A stretch of 41,138 nt of DNA, taken from positions 1 to 41,138 of the forward strand of contig JAJRSP010000052.1 of assembly GCA_024278775.1 (NCBI GenBank), read 5' to 3'. The position numbers and the translations under genes are program-made. Shown in pieces: positions 16,659-23,783 of the stretch (positions within the stretch are counted from its first letter, which is position 1; each line of letters starts with the position of its first letter). Source of the DNA: Planctomycetota bacterium (GTDB taxonomy: Bacteria; Planctomycetota; Phycisphaerae; UBA1845). The notes below the pieces were generated by a model. It ran no database searches. It was not told where the DNA came from and was given only the letters and a program-made list of their open reading frames with translations.

Positions 16659-18071
16659 TTACTCCGTGTTTCGTTTTCCGGGCAGGACTGTGGCGGTTTC
16701 GGCGGCGCGGGGGATGCCGAGGGATTCGTGTGCCCAGTCGGCGGGGACGCGGAAGCCGAGGTCGTTGACGGCGGTTCCGAGCAGGGCGGCCAGCTCGCCG
16801 GCGGTGTGGGTTCGGCGGACGCGGCGTACGAATTGGGGTACGGGGGCGTCGGCGCCGAAGCGGAAGCGGGTGAGCGGGGTCAGGAGGTCGCGCCTCAGGG
16901 TGCGGGCTTCCTTGCGGAGGTCGTCGGCCAGGACGTCGCGCCGGACCTGTTCGTGGACGTTGCTGGCTGCGAACGTGCCGCGTGCGCCGGAGGTGTCTGT
17001 TGTGAGTGTTTGGCCGAGCCAGGCTTTGCTGATTTCGCGGTTGATGAATTCGATGAGTCGTTCGTAGGGTGGGCCTGCGGTGCCGCGTTTGGTTTCGATG
17101 ATCTGGAGATCGACGGCGCGGCTGAAGACGCCGGCAGCGTTGGCACCGAGGGATTCGAGCATTTTGAGGAGTTCGCGTTTTTCTTCGGGGCTGGCTGACG
17201 GTTCGTAGCGGGCGATGCGGACGGGCATGCCGAAGACTTCCGCGAAGATCATCCAATCTTTCAATGCGAGGTTCTTGGCCAGGTAGACGAGGGCGGTGAC
17301 GCGGAGGAGTCCGCCTCGGGTGGGGTGGCCTGTGGCGCTTTGCGGGGTGTGGATGATGAATTTGGCGTGCGGTGGTTCGATGCCGTTGAGCGGTTCGTCG
17401 GCGGTGAGGATGCGCAGGTCGTCGAGGTCGTCGAAGGTGAGGCGGGTGAAGTCCACGGGGACGACGTCTGCGAGTGTCAGTCCTTCGGCACCCTCTTCCC
17501 AGACGAGTTCTGCGACGGCGATGTTTCGGCCTGTGGCGAGGGAGAGGTGCTGGAGCGCGTCGTCGAAGGAGTCGAGGGTGGTGAGCACTTTTCGGCAGTA
17601 GTCGGCGACCTGCCGGGCGAGGGCCATTGATTGGCCTTCGGCGTGCGGGTCGGGACGGACGGTCCATTCGAGGCCTGTGAGTGCGAGGCGGCGGGTGTTG
17701 GCGACGGCGTAGAGGTGTGGGTCTTTTTCCTCCATCTCTTCGTAAAGCTGCATGGCGGAGGCGAGTGAGCCTGCGTCTGCTTCGCGGAGGATGGCGAGGA
17801 GCCGTTTTGGGGTGAGGTTGGCGGATGGGTAGTCTCGCCAGGAGTCCTCTGGGCGCGGGGTGAGGGATAGGCCTGGTTTGGGGGTGGGGGTCGGAGAATC
17901 CGTATGTGGGATGGCGCTGTTTGCGCTGTGGTGCTTGTTTGCGTATTTGGCGCTACTCCTGTTCCGGCCGCTCCATGACTGTCGCGGTTCAGATTGATCG
18001 GTTTCGGTATCGTTGGCGCGGATTGCGAATCTGCCGTCCAATATTTTTTTGAGGTGGTGCATGATGGTCAT
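16659..18071 (-). CDS. Portal protein, Mu gp29-like (DUF935)
   Basis: 470 residues from ATG 18071, with AAGGA eight bases upstream. Typical DUF935 segments: LTPKRLLAILREADAG, AMQLYEEMEEKDPHLYAVAN, TRRLALTGLEWTVRPD, ALQHLSLATGRNIAVAELVW, KDWMIFAEVFGMPVRIARY, LQIIETKRGT, REISKAWLGQTLTTDTSGARG. It forms the ring through which DNA enters and leaves the capsid. Residues about 30-80 are a low-complexity linker (TPTPKPGLSLTPRP) that includes sequence translated from a dispersed repeat (17964-17991), so the repeat is read in frame without breaking the gene. Confidence 0.92.
   Translation of the reverse strand: MTIMHHLKKILDGRFAIRANDTETDQSEPRQSWSGRNRSSAKYANKHHSANSAIPHTDSPTPTPKPGLSLTPRPEDSWRDYPSANLTPKRLLAILREADAGSLASAMQLYEEMEEKDPHLYAVANTRRLALTGLEWTVRPDPHAEGQSMALARQVADYCRKVLTTLDSFDDALQHLSLATGRNIAVAELVWEEGAEGLTLADVVPVDFTRLTFDDLDDLRILTADEPLNGIEPPHAKFIIHTPQSATGHPTRGGLLRVTALVYLAKNLALKDWMIFAEVFGMPVRIARYEPSASPEEKRELLKMLESLGANAAGVFSRAVDLQIIETKRGTAGPPYERLIEFINREISKAWLGQTLTTDTSGARGTFAASNVHEQVRRDVLADDLRKEARTLRRDLLTPLTRFRFGADAPVPQFVRRVRRTHTAGELAALLGTAVNDLGFRVPADWAHESLGIPRAAETATVLPGKRNTE
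17964..17991. repeat. Dispersed repeat family D, located inside the portal coding region
   Basis: CCGGCCGCTCCATGACTGTC followed by GCGGTTCA. A near-identical copy lies at 29049-29082 between genes. Here it encodes part of the disordered N-terminal linker of the portal protein. Confidence 0.8.
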
Positions 18072-18094
18072 TGTTTTTTCCTTTTGTCGTTTTT

Positions 18095-18901
18095 TTACCA
18101 GGCGCCTTGTTGTGCGAATGCGAGGGGTTTGATGTTCAGGCAGTGTTTTGGGCCGGTGATTTTTCCGGCGGCGCGTAGGGCGAGGGCTGCGGCCCAGAAG
18201 CGGTCGGCGTGGCCTGCTTCTCCTCGGTCTGCTTCGAAGCGCATGAGGCCTCCGGATGTGACGGTGCGCCGGAGGCTGTGGAAGTCGTTGCGCAGTGCTT
18301 CGTCTGCGGGGATGCGGATGCGTCGTTCCTCGATGGCGGTGCGCAGACGTCCGGCGAGGTCGGTTTTTATGGTGTTGGTGAAGATGACGGGTTCGACCTT
18401 GTGGCGGCCGAAGTCTTCGACGGCGGATTCGGCTAACTGCATGCCGAGTCCGCCGGCGTCGATGCAGGCTGCGCGGACTCTGGGGAGGGAGAGGATGTGT
18501 GAGAACAGTTCGTATTGTGCGCGGAAGGGTAGGTTGCGTCGCACGAAGACGGCGCGTGTCGTAAGTGTCTCGTCCTGGCACTCGACCACCCAGAAGACGG
18601 TCAGATCGCGTTTTCGGCCTACGTCCACGCCGACGAAGAGGTCGCCTGTGAAGTCGTCGAGGCGGTCGAGGCCTGGTTCTTTTTCGAGGCTTGGGTCTTC
18701 GCAGGCGGCGATCTGTTCGTAGGTGATGAATGCGGTGGATTCGTCGAGGAATTCGCAGAGGAATTCCTGTCTGTACAGTTCGTCGTCGCCCATTGAGAGG
18801 CGGATTTCTTCGGCGTCGATGTCCAAGCCCTGCTCGATGGCGTCGGGCAGGGTGAGGTGCGAGCGTTCGAAGCATTCGTTTTGGCTGAGCTTGTAGAACA
18901 T
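18095..18901 (-). CDS. Terminase large subunit, nuclease half (same frame as the ATPase half, after an in-frame TGA)
   Basis: 268 residues beginning at an ATG seven codons past the stop of the ATPase half, in the same frame; the codons between read TPKGKSN. The opening (MFYKLSQNECFERSHL) is the coupling region of a terminase. Nuclease features follow: DLFVGVDVGRKRDLTVFWVVE (first catalytic Asp), ACIDAGGLGMQLAE (second) and HADRFWAAALALRA (third Asp), in the order of an RNase H-like domain. Only a weak AAGGG precedes the ATG. It may be translated by reading through, by internal start, or not at all. The downstream portal gene starts 23 bp beyond. Confidence 0.85.
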   Translation of the reverse strand: MFYKLSQNECFERSHLTLPDAIEQGLDIDAEEIRLSMGDDELYRQEFLCEFLDESTAFITYEQIAACEDPSLEKEPGLDRLDDFTGDLFVGVDVGRKRDLTVFWVVECQDETLTTRAVFVRRNLPFRAQYELFSHILSLPRVRAACIDAGGLGMQLAESAVEDFGRHKVEPVIFTNTIKTDLAGRLRTAIEERRIRIPADEALRNDFHSLRRTVTSGGLMRFEADRGEAGHADRFWAAALALRAAGKITGPKHCLNIKPLAFAQQGAW

Positions 18902-18922
18902 GTTGCTTTTGCCCTTGGGTGT

Positions 18923-19402
18923 TCAGGCGACGTCGAGTTCTCCGTCTCCGCGGAGGAGTGTGGGGAAGACGGCGGCCCAGATTTCGCGGTCGTCTGCGTG
19001 TACGGCGAACTCGTCGAGGAAGACGTCGCCGGTGAAGCCTCGGATTGTTTCGGGGTTGGCGGGCAGGCCTATGACGCGGACGCCGTTGGGCAGTCTTAGT
19101 TCCATGCGGCTGAAGGAGAGGTCGTCGAAGGCTCTTGAGTTGATCATTTGGGCGCCGACCTGGAGTACCTGGCAGTGCTGGCGTGCTTTTTCCATGAGTT
19201 CGCGACTCTGTCGTTCACTGCCGGAGAGGAAGATTTGATTTCTGCGGCGTCTGAGTCCTCGGATGATGCGGCGGAGGGACATGGTGAATGATTTTCCGGT
19301 TTGTCTGGACCAACATGACCAGCGGAATCGTGCTTCGGATGTGAGGGCCTGCTTCTGGTAGGGCAGGAGCGGGAAGATTGGTTCGTGTTGGTCGTTTGTC
19401 AC
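18923..19402 (-). CDS. Terminase large subunit, ATPase half (ends at an in-frame TGA)
   Basis: 159 residues from a GTG at 19402, chosen because AAAGGAG lies nine bases upstream; the ATG at 19447 has no such site. Walker A is SRQTGKS (residues 32-38) and Walker B is VFLDEF (Asp130-Glu131), the packaging-motor ATPase. The frame stops at TGA (18923-18925) right after GDGELDVA. The next codons, still in the same frame, encode TPKGKSN, and terminases usually have Ser-Thr-Pro-x-Gly at this point, so the TGA probably stands where a Ser codon (TCA) was. First gene of the virion operon. Confidence 0.85.
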   Translation of the reverse strand: MTNDQHEPIFPLLPYQKQALTSEARFRWSCWSRQTGKSFTMSLRRIIRGLRRRRNQIFLSGSERQSRELMEKARQHCQVLQVGAQMINSRAFDDLSFSRMELRLPNGVRVIGLPANPETIRGFTGDVFLDEFAVHADDREIWAAVFPTLLRGDGELDVA

Positions 19403-19879
19403 GATTCGCTTCTCCTTTGACGTGTGGCGAAATGCCCGCGTCGTCATGAATAGAACGTCGCGCTTGATTCGCGCGGTGCGCGCGCGGGGTGAACAGCTTG
19501 GCGAGGTGGCGGGAAAATCCGATCCGGGGAGGTCCGCGAAACCGCGAAAAGGTTGATTTTTAGCGATTGGGCCGGGTTTTTTGTGTGATTTGGGGATATT
19601 GTGCGGATTCGATGAAAGAAATGGGGGGTGGTGGGTGCATACTCGGTTGACGTGACTGGTTTGTGTTGTGACGGGTTGGGGGTGGGGGTTCGTGTCTGTA
19701 CGCTGGGTGGATCGTGTCGCACGCGACACGGCTAAGCGGGTGTGGGCGACGTGAGGGTGAGAATCGCGTGACTTGCGCGGTGTTTTTCTTGGACGTGCGG
19801 GGCGTTTCCTGAAAATTTTTTTTATTCCTTTTCTTTTTTTTGATTTTCGGTTTGGCGGTTTTTGAAAGGTTAAGAGCTG
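19403..19879. other. Divergent intergenic region between terminase and the FG-GAP/carboxypeptidase gene
   Basis: 477 bp with no supported gene. Promoters for the phage-like operon (minus) and the carboxypeptidase gene (plus) must lie here, but I could not pick convincing boxes. The plus strand is very rich in G and T. The right copy of the 30-bp inverted repeat is at 19713-19742. Confidence 0.6.
19713..19742. repeat. 30-bp inverted repeat, right copy flanking the phage-like operon
   Basis: Exact reverse complement of 4976-5005: near-palindrome GTGTCGCACGCGACAC then GGCTAAGCGGGTG. Located 311 bp upstream of the terminase start. Confidence 0.9.
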
Positions 19880-22800
19880 ATGAACGGTCGAGGGTATGCG
19901 TCGTTGTTTGCAGGCTTTGGGATGGTGATGTCGTTTTGTTCTGTGGCGTCTGCTCATCTAGCGATTGTTCGCCAAGGGCCTGAGAGTCGCGGGGTGCGGG
20001 AGTTTGAGGATCAGTATGGTCGGGTGTTGGCTGCGGGCGATTTTGATGGTGACGGGTATGAGGACTTGGCTGTCGGCGTGCCCTGGGAGGACATCGAGGG
20101 GCCTACTGGCACTGTTTTCAACTGCGGGGCTGTGGTTGTGAGCTACGGCAGTGAGACGGGGATCGTTCCTCAGGGAGCGCAGATTTTTACGCAGGACAAT
20201 CTTGGTTACACGAGCGAGGTTTTTGATCAGTTTGGTCTTACGCTCGCGGTTGGGAATTTCAACGGTGATGCTTATGACGACCTTGCGGTGGGTTCGCCGA
20301 CGGAGGACTTCAACGGGCTGAACAGTCCTGGAAACGTGATTGTGATCTATGGTTCGGCGGGCGGTTTGGATGCGTCGAACACTGCGTTGTTCAGCCAGGC
20401 GAATTCGGCGGGGAATCCTGAGAACGGTGACGAGTTCGGGGGAGCTTTGACGGCTGGGGATTTCAACAATGACAACCGAGATGATCTGGCGGTCGGTATT
20501 CCGGGTGAGGATCTGGAGATCGGTGCGACTCAGCTATTGGATGTCGGCGCTGTGCAAATCTTTTTCGGAAGTGCCACGGGTCTGACATCGAACGGCAGTT
20601 ACATTTTGACGGATGCCGATACGCCGGGTGGTGCGCAAGTCGGGGCGGGTTTTGGCTCGGCGCTTGCTTCGGGCAATTTCAACGGCAATGCCTATGACGA
20701 CTTGGCTGTGGGTGCTCCGGAGACGGACATCATCGGCACGCAGGATGGCGGGGCGGTCTACGTTTATGACGGTTCGGCCTCGGGGCCTTTGGCGGGCAGT
20801 GTTTTTCAGGTATTGGGTGAGCAGTTGAATAACAACGGTACGGTGGAGGACGGCCTGTTTGGTTTTTCGCTTGCGACGGGTCGGTTGGGCGATGATGTTT
20901 ATGAGGACTTGGCCATCGGGATGCCGGGCTTCACGACGGACCCCATGTTCCCGGAGTTTGGTGCGATGTTCGTGCTTTACGGGTCCGCGGGCGGATTGGA
21001 TACAAGCGATCGGTCTGTGCATTCGTTGGCGTCGATGCTGGGTGCGAACGGGAACGAGCGTATGGGCACGTCGATCGATTGCGGCGATTTCAATGGTGAC
21101 GGGATTGATGATCTGGCGGGCGGTGCACCGGGTGATGGTGTGATGGGGCTTAACGGCTTTGTGAACGCGGCGGGTCGGGTGTTTGTGATCGAGAGTAATG
21201 CGGGCGGCGTGCCGACGTTTCAGGCAACGATTACACAACTTGACCAGTCGAACCATTTCGAAACGCCTGAGCCGGGCGACGTGCATGGTGGGGCTATTGT
21301 GTTCGGTGCGTTTGCGGGCGGTTCGCGTAAGGCGTTGGCGGCTGGTGTGACGGGTGAGGATGCGAATCCTGCACCCGGGACCGGCGAGAGCGTGGTGGTG
21401 AACGCGGGTTCGGTTCATATTCACATGCCGTGGAAGCAGCCGGCGAACTTGTCTTGTCTGACATCGTTGGTGACGGACTGCGACTTGAACATTGTGTTTT
21501 CGGTGAAGCCTTTTGATCGGCATGCGATTGCGAGCGTGACGAAGATCATGACGGGTTTGTTGGCGGCTGAGGCGACACAGCCGGGATGCAGTCCTTGTTT
21601 GGATTATCAGAATGATATTTACCAGATGCCGAACGTGTTCGATGTTGGGGCTAACGGTGGGACGATCGGCGGATCGCTTGCGAATATGTGTACGGGTGAG
21701 TTTGGGAACATCGAGCTTCTGATGCACGGGTTGTTCCTGCGAAGTGGGAACGAGACGGCGTTCAGTCTTGCGGATTTTGTGGGGACGCCCGGGACGACGT
21801 GTTTGAATACGGGGTGTGCTGATCTTCCGACGTTTGTTGACATGATGAACGACCGTGCGGCTGAGCTGGGCATGACGCGTACGTCGTATACGAATCCGAG
21901 CGGTGGTATTCACGGCAATTTTTGGCCTTCGCCGAATTTGTCTACGGCGGAGGACTTGGCGATACTCGGGTACAATGCGATGCTGAACGATCGGGTTCGC
22001 GATATTACGAAGAAGCCTTCGGTGAACTTCATTCGGTCTAATGGCTGTGCGTCTCCGAACGGTGTGATGCAGACGTGGAATTCTGGAATCTTCGTGGTGC
22101 CGGGAGCGAGTTCGAATTCGTTTCCGAATGCGATCGGGATCAAGCCGGGTGGGAATTCTCTGGCGTCTTCGACGTTTGTGGCGGCGGTGGATCATCCGGA
22201 TGGGCGGTTGTTTGCGGTGGCGTTGGGCTCGGCCACCGGTGGTTCAAGATCGTGCGGTTCTTTCGGGAACGTGTCGAATCGTCGTTGTGATGTTCTGAGT
22301 TTGTTGCAGTTGGGGACTACAGAGTATTGCAATTTCCCGCTAGCCCCGACGCCCACGCCGGCTGGTTCGACGAACCGTTATGCCGTTGGGACAGGGTCGG
22401 GCGACGGGCAATCGGTTGGGTTCGGCATGGGAGACGTTGAGGATCAGGACATGGCTGTCCGTTTATCGCTGGGCGCGGGGACGGCGGCTGCGGCGGCGAC
22501 GTTGGTGGTCGATCACAGCGGCAACCTGGTGTTGAAGCCGGGGGAGACGGCTACGTGGAAAATGGATCGTTTTCGCAGGCATAATGGTATTACGGTGACG
22601 AATGTCAGTGCGATTACGGCGGTGATTCAACACACGTTCAGTCAGCCGACTCAGAGCGGGATCGAGACGCTGGCACCGGGGGCAGTGTTCCGTATTCCGC
22701 CGTACGATGCTGGTTCGCCACAGCCGGATGCGACGCTGGTGCTGACCAATCTGAATTCGGTTGAGACGGTTGATCTGGAGATCATGCGGGCTGGGTTTGA

Positions 22801-23122
22801 GCATGATGTGGTGCTGACGGCGGCTTCGAGCGAGTTTTTGTTGCGGGTGGAGTCGTCGCCGCGCAATGGTGAAGAAGGGATGAATGTGGCGTTGTTGGGC
22901 GAGGATGCCGCGCCGGGCGGGACGATCATGATGGATATCGTCAACACGTATGGGGCGGATCAGGATTTGGACGGCGATTTCGATATGCGGGAGTTCGTTG
23001 CGTTTCAGCGCTGCTTCGACACGACGGATGCCGATTGCCTGGGCTGGTTTGATTTTGACCACAACGGTGCGATCGACCTGTTGGACTTCAAGACGTTTGA
23101 TGAATTGCGAACTGGGCCTTAG
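19880..23122 (+). CDS. Secreted FG-GAP propeller fused to a D-Ala-D-Ala carboxypeptidase (peptidase S11) with C-terminal dockerin-like repeats
   Basis: 1080 residues. A signal peptide (FAGFGMVMSFCSVASAHL) leads into seven FG-GAP repeats, residues about 40-510 (AAGDFDGDGYEDLAVGVP, VGNFNGDAYDDLAVGSP, TAGDFNNDNRDDLAVGIP and so on), which build an integrin-like calcium-binding propeller. An S11 penicillin-binding-protein domain follows: SVTK with Ser552 and Lys555, SGN at 622-624, and KPG at 755 in place of the usual KTG. Next comes a beta domain, then two EF/dockerin-like loops (DQDLDGDFDMREF, DFDHNGAIDLLDF). It probably acts outside the cytoplasm on peptidoglycan peptides or a related substrate. 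AAAGG lies ten bases before ATG. The fusion itself appears unusual; an assembly error is unlikely because the frame is continuous. Confidence 0.88.
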   Translation: MNGRGYASLFAGFGMVMSFCSVASAHLAIVRQGPESRGVREFEDQYGRVLAAGDFDGDGYEDLAVGVPWEDIEGPTGTVFNCGAVVVSYGSETGIVPQGAQIFTQDNLGYTSEVFDQFGLTLAVGNFNGDAYDDLAVGSPTEDFNGLNSPGNVIVIYGSAGGLDASNTALFSQANSAGNPENGDEFGGALTAGDFNNDNRDDLAVGIPGEDLEIGATQLLDVGAVQIFFGSATGLTSNGSYILTDADTPGGAQVGAGFGSALASGNFNGNAYDDLAVGAPETDIIGTQDGGAVYVYDGSASGPLAGSVFQVLGEQLNNNGTVEDGLFGFSLATGRLGDDVYEDLAIGMPGFTTDPMFPEFGAMFVLYGSAGGLDTSDRSVHSLASMLGANGNERMGTSIDCGDFNGDGIDDLAGGAPGDGVMGLNGFVNAAGRVFVIESNAGGVPTFQATITQLDQSNHFETPEPGDVHGGAIVFGAFAGGSRKALAAGVTGEDANPAPGTGESVVVNAGSVHIHMPWKQPANLSCLTSLVTDCDLNIVFSVKPFDRHAIASVTKIMTGLLAAEATQPGCSPCLDYQNDIYQMPNVFDVGANGGTIGGSLANMCTGEFGNIELLMHGLFLRSGNETAFSLADFVGTPGTTCLNTGCADLPTFVDMMNDRAAELGMTRTSYTNPSGGIHGNFWPSPNLSTAEDLAILGYNAMLNDRVRDITKKPSVNFIRSNGCASPNGVMQTWNSGIFVVPGASSNSFPNAIGIKPGGNSLASSTFVAAVDHPDGRLFAVALGSATGGSRSCGSFGNVSNRRCDVLSLLQLGTTEYCNFPLAPTPTPAGSTNRYAVGTGSGDGQSVGFGMGDVEDQDMAVRLSLGAGTAAAAATLVVDHSGNLVLKPGETATWKMDRFRRHNGITVTNVSAITAVIQHTFSQPTQSGIETLAPGAVFRIPPYDAGSPQPDATLVLTNLNSVETVDLEIMRAGFEHDVVLTAASSEFLLRVESSPRNGEEGMNVALLGEDAAPGGTIMMDIVNTYGADQDLDGDFDMREFVAFQRCFDTTDADCLGWFDFDHNGAIDLLDFKTFDELRTGP

Positions 23123-23191
23123 GGCTGGGTTGATGGCGTGAATCTCTGAACTGATCTGCGCCTTTGAGCGCGACCTGTGCAAGAGCATGAA

Positions 23192-23230
23192 GGGGGCGGT
23201 TTTCCTGGGAAGGAAAGGCCGCTCCCTTTC
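23192..23230 (+). terminator. Rho-independent terminator-like hairpin after the FG-GAP/S11 gene
   Basis: GGGGGCGG-TTTTCCT pairs with AGGAAAGGCCGCTCCC across a four-base loop (GGGA), followed by TTTCTCATTCCTT. It lies about 70 bp past the stop codon. Confidence 0.7.
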
Positions 23231-23270
23231 TCATTCCTTCATCGGTTGTGTTCGGGGTCGCGTCTCTGGA

Positions 23271-23376
23271 TCGATGCGTAATTCGGAGCGTGGTGGGGGA
23301 AACGGAGTGGGCGTAATTGGCGGTTTTCGTGGTCCACCGCTTCCTTACGGGCGCGGCTCTGTTCGTCTTTTGACGT
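23271..23376. repeat. 106-bp direct repeat, copy 1
   Basis: Begins TCGATGCGTAATTCGGAGCG and ends GTTCGTCTTTTGACGT. It is the same as 23451-23556 except for two bases, at an offset of exactly 180 bp. The family C repeat (CCGCTTCCTTACGGG) forms its right third. Confidence 0.93.
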
Positions 23377-23411
23377 GGAACGACGGCTGGCAATGCACTG
23401 GTTACGCGGCA

Positions 23412-23450
23412 GGCGCAACATGCCCGCCTTGGAGACGGGCATGCCACCCG
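23412..23450. repeat. Dispersed palindromic repeat, family E, copy 2
   Basis: CAACATGCCCGCCTTGG then AGACGGGCATGCCACCC. It lies between the two 106-bp repeats. Confidence 0.75.
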
Positions 23451-23556
23451 TCGATGCGTAATTCGGAGCGTGGCGGGGGAAACTGAGTGGGCGTAATTGG
23501 CGGTTTTCGTGGTCCACCGCTTCCTTACGGGCGCGGCTCTGTTCGTCTTTTGACGT
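23451..23556. repeat. 106-bp direct repeat, copy 2
   Basis: Second copy of 23271-23376, differing at two positions (23474 and 23484). The sequences outside the pair are unrelated, so this is not a simple tandem array. Confidence 0.93.
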
Positions 23557-23617
23557 TGAGCGCGGGCTGACGAGGCGCCGCGGTTTACGGGACGGCTGGG
23601 GACTGCTTTCGCAGGGG

Positions 23618-23693
23618 ACGCTCTCTGATATCGCAGCGTCCGCTAAACGGCAAGCCACGGTTACACTTGCTGACCTCTTGGGGGGCTTGCCGG
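23618..23693. repeat. Dispersed two-hairpin repeat, family F, copy 1
   Basis: GGACGCT and AGCGTCC form a first stem, followed by CGCTAAACGGCAAGCCACGG. GGCAAGCC can also pair with GGCTTGCC about 25 bases further on. The block from AGCGTCC to CCACGGT recurs at 31409-31435. Confidence 0.75.
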
Positions 23694-23783
23694 TGGGTCG
23701 GTTCACGTGATTGTGCAGGTTTTGGTTCACCGCTCCGCCGGAAACACCTTCGATCCCGTGCTTCGTTTGCAACGACAGGCTGA

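Larger units (their letters stand above)
5152..19402 (-). mobile_element. Phage-like virion gene cluster with a Mu-type head module (prophage remnant or domesticated capsid operon)
   Basis: Seventeen genes, counting the two terminase halves as one, lie in one direction with short gaps, two ATGA overlaps and good ribosome sites. Order of transcription: terminase large subunit (interrupted), Mu gp29-like portal, Mu gpI-like protease/scaffold, decoration protein, Mu gpT-like major capsid protein, Mu gp36-like connector, gp37-like/tail fusion, 707-residue tail protein, then smaller virion proteins including LamG-like and fibronectin-like ones. I found no integrase, transposase, repressor, replication, holin/endolysin, tail sheath, tail tube or tape-measure gene. 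Possible identities are a decayed prophage, a gene-transfer-agent-like system, or a satellite that borrows missing parts. Confidence 0.8.

Noticed and set aside
16564..17667. 672-residue open frame starting upstream of the protease gene
   Set aside because: The extra N-terminal part is Arg/Pro-rich and overlaps the portal gene in a different frame; a good start with ribosome site exists at 16563.
5000..19750. attL/attR direct repeats for an integrated prophage
   Set aside because: No direct repeat or tRNA gene was found at either edge; only an inverted 30-bp pair is present.
19447..19957. 344-residue version of the terminase N-terminus
   Set aside because: The extension is Lys/Arg/Pro-rich, translates the 30-bp repeat and overlaps the start of the carboxypeptidase gene; the GTG at 19402 has a strong ribosome site.
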